A program made the translations under genes and the position numbers. 60,028 bases of DNA from Chitinophaga pinensis (lineage in GTDB: Bacteria; Bacteroidota; Bacteroidia; 2-12-FULL-35-15): positions 1-60,028 of the forward strand of contig CAMBDK010000004.1 in assembly GCA_945865315.1 (NCBI GenBank), written 5' to 3'. Positions 21,825 through 31,667 of this stretch are shown here, piece after piece. Each line of letters begins with the position of its first letter. The stretch's first letter is position 1. The notes beneath the pieces are model-generated. The model was not told where the DNA came from. It made no database searches and saw nothing but the letters and a program-made list of their open reading frames with translations.

Positions 21825-23099
21825 ATGGAAATTAAAAACTTTAGAGAATTTTTTAAAAGCAAAACCATTTTAAGTTATGTCCTTACCTTTGGTGTTGAAT
21901 TTGTAATAATGCTTATTACCATAGTATTATTTAAATTTGTAGCAGTAAAATTTTTAGATACAGGATTTGCAGAGTTTTCTATTAACAAAAGACTCGTTGG
22001 TTTTTTAATGCCTCTTATGATGTTAGGATTAGGTGTTTCCCTACCTAAATTTCTTCCCCTCGAAAATGAAAAAAAACAATTGGAAATCCATTATTCTGCA
22101 TTAATTATTGTTTCCTCCTTATTTTTATTTTCGCTTATTATATTTCTTTTCAATAGCGCATACCTATCCCATTTGGCCTTTGGAGATTTCAACCATGAGA
22201 AAATGTTTGCAGCCTCCTTGCTATACGTATATAGCTTGATGCTACATGCCTGTATTTATAATTATTTTAGAGGTAAATTCGATTTTGTTATTTCTAGCTT
22301 ATTGCAGCTTGTAAATTTGGGAGTACTTCCTTTTATTTTCTTTTTTTTAGTTAATGATGTATATCATTTATTTTTAATTTTAAGTATAGGAACAATAGGG
22401 CTTTTATTACTAATTAATTCAATATATATTCCACTTATCAAGCTTAAAAGTTTTGATTGTTTTCAGAATATTAAGTTGCTTGTAAAATATGGCATTCGAA
22501 GAGCACCAGGTGATGTTATACTAGGCCTTTTTTTATTTATACCAACTTATTTAGCATCAAATTATTTTTCATTAACAATTGCAGGAAACGTTGCTTTTTG
22601 TCTTAGCTTATTTAATATCGTTATTGCAATTATGTCGCCAATCAATATTATTTTATTACCTAAAGCTTCAAAAATTGTTTTTGAGAAGGACTTTTCACTT
22701 TTACGAATTATAAGTTCTAAATTATTAATAGTTTCAATTGGTGTTGGTATTATTTCACTTGCTGTTGTTTATATTTTTGGTGAAAATATTTTAATAATGT
22801 TTAATGTTAAAGATTATTTAGAAGTAGCAGGCTATCTTAACATAATATTTTTTGGTGTAATAGGATTTAGTTTGTTTAGTGTTATCCGCAGTATTATTGA
22901 TGCTTATTACGAAAAAGCTAGAGTAGCTTCAATAATAATAATTTCATTTTTATTTTTTATTTTTTGCATTCTAATAATTAAATATTTTGATTTGTTTTCG
23001 ATAAAAAATATTTTAATTGCTTTTACTTTTAGTATTAATTTTTTAGGTTTATTAACTTACTTTATTTTAACTCGGATAAATAAAAGAATTCAACAATGA
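21825..23099 (+). CDS. Polysaccharide flippase (Wzx-like)
   Basis: A 424-residue protein with about twelve hydrophobic segments, a polysaccharide_synt/MATE-like lipid-linked glycan flippase. The second helix region carries LVGFLMPLMMLGLGVSLPKFLP, a pattern seen in these exporters. It opens the surface-glycan locus and overlaps the next gene by 4 bp (ATGA), so translation is probably coupled. The expected role is moving undecaprenyl-linked repeat units across the inner membrane. Which polymer is made cannot be told. Confidence 0.8.
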   Translation: MEIKNFREFFKSKTILSYVLTFGVEFVIMLITIVLFKFVAVKFLDTGFAEFSINKRLVGFLMPLMMLGLGVSLPKFLPLENEKKQLEIHYSALIIVSSLFLFSLIIFLFNSAYLSHLAFGDFNHEKMFAASLLYVYSLMLHACIYNYFRGKFDFVISSLLQLVNLGVLPFIFFFLVNDVYHLFLILSIGTIGLLLLINSIYIPLIKLKSFDCFQNIKLLVKYGIRRAPGDVILGLFLFIPTYLASNYFSLTIAGNVAFCLSLFNIVIAIMSPINIILLPKASKIVFEKDFSLLRIISSKLLIVSIGVGIISLAVVYIFGENILIMFNVKDYLEVAGYLNIIFFGVIGFSLFSVIRSIIDAYYEKARVASIIIISFLFFIFCILIIKYFDLFSIKNILIAFTFSINFLGLLTYFILTRINKRIQQ

Positions 23100-24529
23100 T
23101 TTCAATACTAATATTTTACTTTTTATTGTTATGTTTTTCTGTTCTGATTTTTAGAAATGCTTATAAAATATATAAACAAAATAATGATTATACATTACTA
23201 ATAAGTACATTAATTATCTATTACTTTACACTTTGTGGCGCATGGATTTTTCCTATAGATTCGTTTTTTGGTTTTAGTGGAGATAAAATCGGACTGCATT
23301 ATAAACCAATATTCGAAAGGTTGTTTGCAGTTAATTTTGATACAGACTATTATTTAGCGTGTTCCTATTACTGTTTGTTTATTTTAATATTTCAGTACTC
23401 CTATATTTTATTTATAAAACAATTTGTAAAGCCTAATAAAATCGATATTAATTTATCTTCAAAAGCCAGCCTGGAAGTTGTTATAAACCCTTATCTAATA
23501 CTGATATTTTCATTGGTTTGTGTTTTTATTAGTGCATATATAATGAAAGATGAAATTTATTATGCTATAGCACAAGAAAAATCAGTCTATTTAATTACAA
23601 GAGCAAATGCTAATCCACTGTATACTATTCATCAATTGGCGAATGAATTTAGCGTTTTGATTCCCATCATTGCATATTCATTTTCAATCTTCAAAATGGG
23701 TGAAATAAATATAAAAATAGATAACAAAAAAGGAGCCTTCCAAATATTGTTGTTTTCATTTCTATTTGCTTCCCTATATATATCGTTTTTAGGAAATCGT
23801 CGGGAAATATTATCTGGTATAGTAATTTTTAGTTTGATGAACTTAAGTCAATTGAAAAGGTTTAATTACAAAGGAGCTGCTTATATATATGTACTTGTTT
23901 TTTTATTATTTCTTGGAAATAATTTTTTTAGATCTCGAGTAATTCCTAGTAAGTTAAATGCCATATTTAAGCTAGAGACGAGTAAAGATTTTAAAGATAA
24001 TTTATATGATACAAATGGCATAGCGAGCTCTCTTTTATTTAGTAACGAATTATTTTATGCTCACTTTTCTATGTACGGTGTGCTTCATAAAGATGTTCCA
24101 TATACATATGGTTCTAGTTATAAATATTTAGCCACTTCAATTATCCCAAGGGCTTTATATCCAAATCGACCAATGGATATTTATAAATACTACGCTACTG
24201 CTGTAAATGCTACGCCTGGTCAAATTTATACCATTCATCATGCTACAGCCTGTTATTTAAATTTTGGATTGCTTGGATTAATTTTTGGGGGAATAAGTTT
24301 AGGGGCTGTTTTTATTTTTGCCTTTTATATAAATTTTTATCCGTTCAAAAAATACAATAAGTTTTTAATATTATTGAAATATTTAATCCCATTTTTAATT
24401 TCTGCACAGCTCGTAACTTTTATTACAGCCGGACCAGAGGCATACAAATCATTAATCTTAGAAGGTGTTGTATTTCCAATATTTATTCTTTGTTTATGTT
24501 CAAAAAAAAATGCAGTTGCAATAGATTGA
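23096..24529 (+). CDS. Oligosaccharide repeat-unit polymerase (Wzy-like)
   Basis: A 477-residue multispanning protein with about eleven to twelve hydrophobic segments and a larger loop containing FRSRVIPSKLNAIFKLE and ATSIIPRALYPNRPMDIYKY. The loop motif around IIPRALYPNRP is typical of O-antigen polymerase (OAP/Wzy-type) proteins. Its position directly after the flippase, with a 4-bp overlap, fits a Wzx/Wzy pathway. Wzy proteins vary greatly, so assignment rests on topology, this motif and context. Confidence 0.72.
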   Translation: MISILIFYFLLLCFSVLIFRNAYKIYKQNNDYTLLISTLIIYYFTLCGAWIFPIDSFFGFSGDKIGLHYKPIFERLFAVNFDTDYYLACSYYCLFILIFQYSYILFIKQFVKPNKIDINLSSKASLEVVINPYLILIFSLVCVFISAYIMKDEIYYAIAQEKSVYLITRANANPLYTIHQLANEFSVLIPIIAYSFSIFKMGEINIKIDNKKGAFQILLFSFLFASLYISFLGNRREILSGIVIFSLMNLSQLKRFNYKGAAYIYVLVFLLFLGNNFFRSRVIPSKLNAIFKLETSKDFKDNLYDTNGIASSLLFSNELFYAHFSMYGVLHKDVPYTYGSSYKYLATSIIPRALYPNRPMDIYKYYATAVNATPGQIYTIHHATACYLNFGLLGLIFGGISLGAVFIFAFYINFYPFKKYNKFLILLKYLIPFLISAQLVTFITAGPEAYKSLILEGVVFPIFILCLCSKKNAVAID

Positions 24530-24640
24530 TTTTTATAAACCATGCAGCAATAAGATTAATAAAAAAAACCAGTAATTTTTATCCTTTGCATTTCTATGTT
24601 TTTCTTCTTTTATTACTCCAAATTATGTAACTTTTTTATC

Positions 24641-24648
24641 TAAATTTG
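24641..24648 (+). promoter_or_regulatory. Promoter -7 element (TAAATTTG)
   Basis: TAAATTTG matches TAnnTTTG exactly and lies 78 bp before the GT4 gene, inside a 196-bp spacer. No clear -33 TTTG is seen. It suggests a second transcription unit inside the glycan locus. Confidence 0.45.
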
Positions 24649-24725
24649 TGATATTGCATTTGCATTATATTCTGATGGTTTAATAGATCAAAATTTTAAA
24701 ATTTATCTAACACTTTTTTATCCTA

Positions 24726-25808
24726 ATGAAAGTAATAATTCTTGGTGAAAACAATAGCGTCCATATCCAAAAATGGATTCAAGCAATTGCTAGTTTTGCA
24801 GAGTTACAGTTGCATGTAATTTCATTCGATAGAGGTGTAAAATATGAAGGAGTAACATACCATCCTTTAAGCGTTATTTCGGGAACAAAAGTCGATTATT
24901 TGTTAAATATATTTAAAGTAAAATCGTATATAAAAAAAATTAAACCTCATTTGGTTCATGCTCATTATGCTACTAGTTATGGCTTTTTAGCTCGTTTTTC
25001 AGGATTTCACCCCTTCATAATTACTGGATGGGGTGCCGATATTTTTGATAGTCCGAAAAACTATTTTATGAAAAAATTATTAGTAAATACTTTTAAGAAC
25101 GCCGACGCTATCTCCGTTCTTTCTGAAATTACCCGCGTTGAAATTAAAAAACTAAGCAATAAATATGTTCATTTAATCCCTTTTGGGGTCGATATTAATA
25201 AATTCGGCGTAAAAAAAACAGATAATAATGGTATTGTAAAAATTGGAACAATTCGAACTCTTTCTGAAAAATATGGCGTGGAATATTTAATAAGGGCCTT
25301 TGCTCTCGTATGTAATAGTCATCAAAATATAAAATTAGAAATAGTAGGTGATGGTCCACTGCGTTCATTTTTAGAAAATTTAACGGTTGAACTTGGTATT
25401 GAAAATAAAGTTGTTTTTCATGGTTTTGTTAATCAAAACTCATCTTTTGAAAAGTACATTGAAATTCTTCAAAGCTTTGATATATTTGCAATATTATCTA
25501 TTTTAGATTCCGAAACTTTTGGTGTTGCTGCTGTTGAAGCCTCGGCATGTGGAATTCCAGTTGTTGCTACTAATGTTGGTGGCCTGCCAGAAGTAATAGA
25601 TTCGGAAAAATCTGGTATTATCGTTCCTCCAAAAAATGTCAAGGCTACAGCAATAGCCTTCGAACGATTAATAAGTAATGAAAATTTACGTATTAATATG
25701 GGAAAAAATGGTAGGCTTAAAGTCGAAAATAATTATAATTGGTCAACTAATATAAATCAGATGTTAAATTTGTATTCAGAGACTATTAAAAATAAAAAAA
25801 ATAATTAA
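24726..25808 (+). CDS. Family 4 glycosyltransferase
   Basis: A 360-residue GT-B enzyme. The acceptor-side Rossmann fold begins MKVIILGENNSVHIQKWI, and the donor side holds the family retaining-GT signature: ETFGVAAVE (the E-x7-E motif) followed by ASACGIPVVATNVGGLPEVI. It has no membrane helix, so it acts at the cytoplasmic face, adding a sugar from a nucleotide donor to the growing lipid-linked unit. Donor and linkage cannot be predicted. Confidence 0.88.
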   Translation: MKVIILGENNSVHIQKWIQAIASFAELQLHVISFDRGVKYEGVTYHPLSVISGTKVDYLLNIFKVKSYIKKIKPHLVHAHYATSYGFLARFSGFHPFIITGWGADIFDSPKNYFMKKLLVNTFKNADAISVLSEITRVEIKKLSNKYVHLIPFGVDINKFGVKKTDNNGIVKIGTIRTLSEKYGVEYLIRAFALVCNSHQNIKLEIVGDGPLRSFLENLTVELGIENKVVFHGFVNQNSSFEKYIEILQSFDIFAILSILDSETFGVAAVEASACGIPVVATNVGGLPEVIDSEKSGIIVPPKNVKATAIAFERLISNENLRINMGKNGRLKVENNYNWSTNINQMLNLYSETIKNKKNN

Positions 25809-25872
25809 TTTAAAATTTATTTATTACTATCCTGTGTAACATATTTGAGATCTTTTCTAAAATTGAAATTAC

Positions 25873-26883
25873 GTGAAATCAGTTGCTATTGTAATACCAT
25901 GCAGAAACGAAGAGAATTACATCGCGCGATGTATAGATTCTATACTTCTGCAAAGTTATCCTAAAGATAAATTATCGATTTATATTTGTGATGGAATTAG
26001 TACTGATTTAACTATTGCTATTATAAAGCGTTATGGGGCTATTTACGATAATATTCATCTTATTATTAATGAAAAGAAAACTACTCCTTATGCTTTAAAT
26101 CTTGGAATAAATAATTCTGATACAGATATTGTTATTATTCTTGGAGCCCATTCCGAAATTCATGCCGACTATGTATCCAAATGTGTGGAATCTTTTTCTT
26201 TTGATAATAATATAGGCTGCACTGGAGGACTAATTGAAAACGTTTATGAAAGTGAAACTGCTGCAGTAATAGGGATGGCGATGTCTTCTAGTTTTGGCGT
26301 TGGCAACGCTCATTTTAGAACAGGGAAGAAAGACGGTTTTGTTGATACCGTTGCTTTTGGTGCTTATAAAAGAGAAGTATTCAATAAAATAGGATTGTTT
26401 GACGAAGAACTTATCCGTAATCAAGATGATGAGTTTAACTTCAGATTGTTAAAGGCTGGATTTAAAATTTATTTATGGCGTGAAATTCGGTCTAAATATT
26501 ATGTGAGGGCATCCTTCAAAAAGTTATTTCAGCAATACTATCAATATGGTTATTGGAAGGTTTATGTAGCTAAAAAACATAAAGCGATTACTACTTTTCG
26601 ACAAGTAGTTCCGTTGTTTTTTGTTTTGTTCTTAATTACAGGCCTTGTATCTTCGGTGTTTTGTTCTTTGTTTTTTGTTTTTTATTTATTTGGTTTTCTA
26701 TTTTATTTATTTGCTAGTTTATATAGCGCAGTAAAACTTACTGGTAAATCAAATCAATTAATTAAGGTTATGTTCTCGTTTTTTATCTTGCATTTTTCTT
26801 ATGGCTGTGGATATTTAAAAGGTCTTTTCGATTTTTTTGTATTGAATAATAGTATTAAAAAAGAAGAAAATTTATCAAGGTGA
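25873..26883 (+). CDS. Family 2 glycosyltransferase
   Basis: A 336-residue GT-A enzyme starting at a GTG codon (GTG AAA TCA, giving MKSVAIVIPCRNEENYI); no in-frame ATG fits the fold. The nucleotide-binding domain covers residues 1-240, with GAHSEIHADY at the metal-binding turn and NQDDEFNFRL at the catalytic base region. The C-terminal 90 residues hold two to three hydrophobic segments, as in ExoA-like enzymes. It adds one sugar to the repeat unit. Its stop codon overlaps the next start by one base (TGATG). Confidence 0.85.
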   Translation: MKSVAIVIPCRNEENYIARCIDSILLQSYPKDKLSIYICDGISTDLTIAIIKRYGAIYDNIHLIINEKKTTPYALNLGINNSDTDIVIILGAHSEIHADYVSKCVESFSFDNNIGCTGGLIENVYESETAAVIGMAMSSSFGVGNAHFRTGKKDGFVDTVAFGAYKREVFNKIGLFDEELIRNQDDEFNFRLLKAGFKIYLWREIRSKYYVRASFKKLFQQYYQYGYWKVYVAKKHKAITTFRQVVPLFFVLFLITGLVSSVFCSLFFVFYLFGFLFYLFASLYSAVKLTGKSNQLIKVMFSFFILHFSYGCGYLKGLFDFFVLNNSIKKEENLSR

Positions 26884-28124
26884 TGACAAAACGTGAATTT
26901 CATTCTTCGGCACATTTTATCCTGGCTATTTTAATAGCCTTTACACTTCCGTTCGCTAAGTTAACTGCAGGTTTTATTGCTTTAATGCTTTTAAACTGGC
27001 TTTTAGAAATGGATTTTAGGAATAAATTTAAGGCAATAGGCTCCAATAAATTAACAATGTGTTTCATTGCTTTTTTTATAATGCATCTTTTAGGATTAAT
27101 TTATACTGAAAATATTAATTCTGGTTTATTTGATATTCAAGTTAAACTATCACTTTTGTTTTTCCCAATTATATTAACCAGTCGCCCTTTCGATAATAAA
27201 AAGGTTAATTATATTTTTCTTGCTTTGTTAATCGGCTCAATTATTTCTTCCCTATTATTGTTTATTATTGCTACTTATACCTATTTAACATTATCGCTAA
27301 ATCATTTTTTTTATCAGGAGTTTTCTATACTTATTCATCCCAGCTATTTATCCATGTATATTAATTTGTGTATTGCTTGGTTGCTGCTTAAGTTATTAAA
27401 TATCGATACCAAATCTTTTAGTATAAAAAACAAAATATCGTTAGTTATTATAGCTTTTCTTTCCTTTACAAATATTCTTTTGTCGTCGAAAATGGGGTTG
27501 GTATCGATGTTATTAATTTATATTTTTTATTTATGGTATTATATCATTTTAAAAAGAAAATATTTTTTATCATTTTTAGCGTTTTTAATTTTGTTAGGCA
27601 TTATTTTTTCTGCTATCAAGCTCTTTCCAGAAATGGCTCGCCGTCTTAGCCGCTCTGTGGAAGCTTTCTCTCATCCCACCCTTAATCAATCTGAAAATGA
27701 AAGTACGGCAGTTCGTTTTCTTATATGGAGCGCGGCAAATAAAGTTATTTCTGAAAATGTTTTATTTGGTGCCGGCACTGGTGATGCTAAAGATGCATTA
27801 ATAAAGGAATATGAAAAGAGGGGTATGAAAGGTGCTCTTGAGCATAAATTAAACGCTCATAATGAATTCTACCAAGTGTTTATTAGTATTGGTATTATTG
27901 GTTTTATTATATTTGTAATTACTTTGCTGGCCCCGCTATCGCTTGCATTTAAAATTAACAATTTCATTTATATAATATTTTTATTTATTATCGTATTTAA
28001 TTTTTTGCCAGAATCAATGTTAGAAACACAAGCTGGTGTTATGTTTTATTCTTTTTTTAATTCTCTTTTATGTTTTAGTTGTTACAATCCTAAATTGTCT
28101 TTTCAAAACCAGAAACCATTATGA
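26883..28124 (+). CDS. O-antigen ligase family protein (WaaL-like)
   Basis: A 413-residue membrane protein with about ten to twelve hydrophobic segments. The ATG at 26883 is taken rather than the adjacent GTG at 26880. The large periplasmic loop (about residues 245-330) contains FLIWSAANKVI, FGAGTGDAKDAL and KLNAHNEFYQVFISIG; the HNEFYQ segment is the family signature of Wzy_C/O-antigen ligases. It may ligate the polymer to a lipid or protein acceptor, or act as a second polymerase. It overlaps both neighbours by 1-4 bp. Confidence 0.8.
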   Translation: MTKREFHSSAHFILAILIAFTLPFAKLTAGFIALMLLNWLLEMDFRNKFKAIGSNKLTMCFIAFFIMHLLGLIYTENINSGLFDIQVKLSLLFFPIILTSRPFDNKKVNYIFLALLIGSIISSLLLFIIATYTYLTLSLNHFFYQEFSILIHPSYLSMYINLCIAWLLLKLLNIDTKSFSIKNKISLVIIAFLSFTNILLSSKMGLVSMLLIYIFYLWYYIILKRKYFLSFLAFLILLGIIFSAIKLFPEMARRLSRSVEAFSHPTLNQSENESTAVRFLIWSAANKVISENVLFGAGTGDAKDALIKEYEKRGMKGALEHKLNAHNEFYQVFISIGIIGFIIFVITLLAPLSLAFKINNFIYIIFLFIIVFNFLPESMLETQAGVMFYSFFNSLLCFSCYNPKLSFQNQKPL

Positions 28125-29329
28125 TACCATTTTCACCACCACGCATTGATCAAAAAATAATTGATGAAGTAACTAAAGTGCTCCAATCAGGATGGATTAC
28201 CACTGGTCCTCGTACAAAATATTTTGAAAAAGAATTGACAAAATATTGTGGTAACCAAGCCACATTATGCTTAAATAGTGCTACAGCAGGTCTGGAAATA
28301 ATGCTACGATGGTTTGGTGTTAAAGAGGGTGACGAAGTTATTTTGCCAGCCTATACCTATTGCGCAACTGCAAACGTAGTAATACATTGTGGTGCTACTC
28401 CTGTTTTTGTAGATGTTAATCCCCACGATTTTAATATTTCTATCGCTAATATAGAAAAAGCGATAAACTCTAATACAAAGGTTATAATGCCTGTGGATTT
28501 TGGTGGACAATGTTGCGACTACGATCAGTTGAACGCTTTGGTTATTAAATATAAAAATATATTTTTGGCAAATACACTCGAACAAAAAACATTAAATCGT
28601 ATATTAGTTTTGTCCGATTCTGCGCATTCTTTTGGTGCTTGGTATAATGGTAAAAGGGCTGGCTCTCTAACGGATGTTTCTGTATTTTCTTTTCACGCTG
28701 TAAAAAATCTTACAACTGCCGAAGGTGGTGCTGTGGCATTAAATTTACCTGAACCTTTTGATAATGAAAATGTTTATAAATCTTTATGTGTAAAAACGCT
28801 TCATGGGCAAGATAAAGACGCCTTGGCAAAAACAATTAAAGGTAATTGGCGTTATGACATTGTGGAGGCTGGTTATAAATGTAACATGACTGATATAATG
28901 GCCGCTATTGGTTTAATAGAGTTAGAGCGTTATGATAAGGATACATTAAAAGTTCGGCAGAATATATTTGAGCAGTATGATACTGCTTTTTCTCAATACA
29001 GTTGGGCACAATTACCAGAACATAAAACATTAATTAAAACTTCTTCTTATCATCTTTATGCATTGAGAATTAAAAATATTACGGAAGCTCAAAGAGATGC
29101 TATCATGAAAGAAATATTTGATTTTGACGTTTCTGTAAATGTTCATTTCATTCCTGTCCCTATGATGAGTTTTTATAAAAATATGGGCTATGACATTAAT
29201 AATTATCCAATAACTTTTGATAATTATTCTCGGGAAATTTCTTTACCCGTTTTTTTTGATTTGAATGATGACTTGATAAAAACAGTTGTCAATGCAGTAA
29301 CTGCATCAGTTAAAAAAGTGCTTGGTTAA
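28121..29329 (+). CDS. DegT/DnrJ/EryC1/StrS aminotransferase
   Basis: A 402-residue PLP-dependent sugar aminotransferase, 4 bp overlapping the ligase gene. The N-terminus IPFSPPRI and SGWITTGPR are typical, as are NSATAGLE, EVILPAYTYCATAN and the PLP region SDSAHSFGA with Schiff-base Lys195 in SFHAVKNLTTAEGG. It aminates a keto-sugar nucleotide, giving an amino sugar for the surface glycan. No matching dehydratase or acetyltransferase is in the window, so the sugar cannot be named. Confidence 0.9.
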   Translation: MIPFSPPRIDQKIIDEVTKVLQSGWITTGPRTKYFEKELTKYCGNQATLCLNSATAGLEIMLRWFGVKEGDEVILPAYTYCATANVVIHCGATPVFVDVNPHDFNISIANIEKAINSNTKVIMPVDFGGQCCDYDQLNALVIKYKNIFLANTLEQKTLNRILVLSDSAHSFGAWYNGKRAGSLTDVSVFSFHAVKNLTTAEGGAVALNLPEPFDNENVYKSLCVKTLHGQDKDALAKTIKGNWRYDIVEAGYKCNMTDIMAAIGLIELERYDKDTLKVRQNIFEQYDTAFSQYSWAQLPEHKTLIKTSSYHLYALRIKNITEAQRDAIMKEIFDFDVSVNVHFIPVPMMSFYKNMGYDINNYPITFDNYSREISLPVFFDLNDDLIKTVVNAVTASVKKVLG

Positions 29330-29340
29330 TTTGTACCGCA

Positions 29341-29370
29341 AAGGGGCAGAGTATTGTCTGTCCTTTTTTT
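29341..29370 (+). terminator. Intrinsic terminator after aminotransferase
   Basis: GGGCAGA/TCTGTCC (one G-U pair) with a 6-nt loop is followed by seven T. It ends the transcript that runs from the GT4 gene. A longer inverted pair, TACCGCAAAG (29334-29343) and CTTTGCGGTA (29412-29421), brackets it. Confidence 0.6.
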
Positions 29371-29444
29371 ATTAAAATTATTTTTATTTTACACGGCAAT
29401 TCGCTTGTTGTCTTTGCGGTAAAAAAAATATTTATTTCGCTTTT

Positions 29445-30032
29445 ATGAAACGCTCGTTCGATATATTTTTTTCTTTTATTGGTATCTTAATTTTTATTCC
29501 ATTCTTTATTATTATAGGAGTATTAATTATAATTGATTCTAAAGGTGGCGTTTTTTATAGGCAATCCAGGGTAGGAAAAAACAATAAAGATTTTTTTTTA
29601 TTTAAGTTTCGTTCCATGCAAAATACTTCTGATAAAAAAGGATTACTAACAATTGGTTTGAGAGATAATAGGATAACTAGAATAGGTTATTTTATTCGTA
29701 AATATAAAATTGATGAACTACCGCAATTAATTAATGTATTGGTTGGTGATATGAGTTTAGTTGGTCCAAGGCCTGAAGTACGCAAATATGTAGATTTTTA
29801 TAATCAAAACCAGCTATTGGTTTTATCTGTGAAACCTGGTATTACAGATTATGCCAGTATTGAATTTAGTAATGAAAATGAATTGCTAGGTAAATCAGCT
29901 AATCCTGAACAAATTTATATTAACGAAATAATGCCGGCGAAATTAAAATTGAATCTTAAATATATTGCTGAACAAGGCTTAATTACTGATTTAAAAATTA
30001 TTTTTAATACTATCTTAAAAATAATTAAATAG
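29445..30032 (+). CDS. Phosphoglycosyltransferase (PglC/WcaJ-like)
   Basis: A 195-residue monotopic phosphoglycosyltransferase, the short PglC-like form. One N-terminal membrane segment (about 8-30) is followed by FRQSRVG-like YRQSRVGKNN, KFRSM, KIDELPQLINVLVGDMSLVG and PRPE, the complete family core. It transfers a sugar-1-phosphate from a UDP-sugar to undecaprenyl phosphate, the first step of glycan assembly. It lies after a terminator, so is expressed separately; TGTCTTTG upstream (29410-29417) is one base from a -7 consensus. The aminotransferase neighbour suggests an amino-sugar donor. Confidence 0.92.
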   Translation: MKRSFDIFFSFIGILIFIPFFIIIGVLIIIDSKGGVFYRQSRVGKNNKDFFLFKFRSMQNTSDKKGLLTIGLRDNRITRIGYFIRKYKIDELPQLINVLVGDMSLVGPRPEVRKYVDFYNQNQLLVLSVKPGITDYASIEFSNENELLGKSANPEQIYINEIMPAKLKLNLKYIAEQGLITDLKIIFNTILKIIK

Positions 30033-30055
30033 TTGTAAATATTAAAGTTGAATTT

Positions 30056-30286
30056 TTATTTTTTACTAAATTTTATTATTTCAAGATATAATTCCTCTAC
30101 CTTTTTACGTGCCCATGGTGTTTTTCTAAGAAATGTTAAACTCGATTTAATACTAGGATTATCAGTAAAGCATTTTATTTTAATATGATATCCTAAATTG
30201 TCCCATCCATAAAAAGCTACCAAATGAGTGATAATATTTTCTAGCGTTTTCCCATGTAAAGGATTATTTGATTGCACTTCTTTCAT
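30056..30286 (-). CDS. VF530 (DUF2132) family protein
   Basis: A 76-residue small protein matching the VF530/DUF2132 family: [24 protein letters not shown] and [16 protein letters not shown], covering the full domain. The family is described as DNA-binding; a precise role is not known. It starts 20 bp after the DEAD-box helicase gene on the same strand, so is probably cotranscribed with it, which hints at a nucleic-acid function. Confidence 0.88.
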   Translation of the reverse strand: MKEVQSNNPLHGKTLENIITHLVAFYGWDNLGYHIKIKCFTDNPSIKSSLTFLRKTPWARKKVEELYLEIIKFSKK

Positions 30287-30306
30287 AATAAAATTATCAA
30301 AAATAA

Positions 30307-31638
30307 TTATCTCCTTCTTTTACTATTATCTTTCCTTGTTGATTTACCTTTTTTAGGATCTTTAACGCTCGGTCCTCCTAAATTTATTTTTTTATTTTTT
30401 GTTTTTTTCTCATGAAAAGCACCCTCTCCCTTAGGTATTTTTATTGCTGCTATCCGCTTTATGTTTTTATCTGCTATTGCTGGTTTTTCGTCTTCTGTAA
30501 ATATATTTGAAACTTTCACTTGCGAAGGGAAAAGTAATATAGGGATCTCTAATTGCATTAGCTTTTCTATCTCTAACTGATAAGATTCTTCTACCTTGTT
30601 GAAAAATGATATGGCGGTACCTGCTTTATTTGCTCTTCCAGTCCTTCCTATGCGATGGATATAATCTTCTGGGATATTGGATATATCAAAATTGATAATG
30701 TGAGAAACATCTGAAATGTCTAAACCCCGCGCAATTATATCCGTTGCTATTAATACGCGGCTTTCGCCTTCATGAAATTTTTTAAGATTATTAATTCTAT
30801 TGTTTTGTGATAAACCCGAGTGTATTATTCCTACTTGATCCAATAATTTTTTCTTTAAAAGTTCATACAAATTATCTGCAAGTTTTTTGTTCTCCACAAA
30901 AACTAATACTTTATTTAATTCAACATCATCTAATAAATGTTCTAATAAATTTACTTTTGTATAAAAATTTTGAACATAATATCCTTTCTGAATTATTTTA
31001 TTAAGTGGTGTTCCATGGGCAGCAATTTCTATATTAAATGGGTCATTGAAATATTTTGCAATAAGTTTTCCTACTTCTTCAGAAATTGTTGCCGAAAACA
31101 TGAGGTTTTGCCTTTTGATGGGAAGTGTTTCTAAAAAACTAATTAATTGCTGGCGAAAACCAAGGCTCAACATCTGATCCACTTCATCAATAACTAATTT
31201 TTGAATGTTTTTCAATCTTAAAATTCCTGTATGCACCAAATCAACTAACCGGCCTGGTGTTGCTACTAAAATGTCAAGACCATTATAAACTAATTGTTTT
31301 TGGGTATTAATATTTGTCCCGCCATATACTCCTTGATAACGAATATTCATATAAGTGCTTAGTTTTGCAATTTCGCCAACTATTTGCAATACTAGCTCTC
31401 TTGTAGGCACTACTATTAATATGCTTGGATGTTTTTGTTCCGTATATTTTAATTGCCTTAGTAATGGTAATAAGTATCCAAATGTTTTGCCCGTACCTGT
31501 TTGGGCTATTGCTACTAAATCCTTCCCCGACATTATTACAGAAAAAGCTTTTTTCTGGATGGGGGTTGGATATACATAGCCCAAGTCGTCTAAGGCGCTT
31601 AATAGCGATTTGTTTAAATTTAGTTCGTCGAAAGTCAC
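30307..31638 (-). CDS. DEAD-box RNA helicase (RhlE-like)
   Basis: A 443-residue ATP-dependent RNA helicase. Motifs in order: Q motif [13 protein letters not shown] at 45-52; PTREL; VATPGR; Walker B at 151-154, which reads DEVD instead of DEAD; SAT at 182-184; [15 protein letters not shown]. The C-terminal 50 residues are very basic ([26 protein letters not shown]) and probably bind RNA. It likely acts in ribosome assembly or RNA turnover at low temperature. The Asp-Glu pair needed for catalysis is retained, so Val in place of Ala is probably harmless. Confidence 0.93.
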   Translation of the reverse strand: MTFDELNLNKSLLSALDDLGYVYPTPIQKKAFSVIMSGKDLVAIAQTGTGKTFGYLLPLLRQLKYTEQKHPSILIVVPTRELVLQIVGEIAKLSTYMNIRYQGVYGGTNINTQKQLVYNGLDILVATPGRLVDLVHTGILRLKNIQKLVIDEVDQMLSLGFRQQLISFLETLPIKRQNLMFSATISEEVGKLIAKYFNDPFNIEIAAHGTPLNKIIQKGYYVQNFYTKVNLLEHLLDDVELNKVLVFVENKKLADNLYELLKKKLLDQVGIIHSGLSQNNRINNLKKFHEGESRVLIATDIIARGLDISDVSHIINFDISNIPEDYIHRIGRTGRANKAGTAISFFNKVEESYQLEIEKLMQLEIPILLFPSQVKVSNIFTEDEKPAIADKNIKRIAAIKIPKGEGAFHEKKTKNKKINLGGPSVKDPKKGKSTRKDNSKRRR

Positions 31639-31659
31639 AATAATGGTTTTAGTTATTTA

Positions 31660-31667
31660 CAAAGTTA
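31660..31667 (-). promoter_or_regulatory. Promoter -7 element of the helicase gene
   Basis: On the minus strand this reads TAACTTTG, an exact TAnnTTTG, 22 bp before the helicase start codon. It is a good candidate promoter for the helicase/VF530 pair. Confidence 0.55.
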
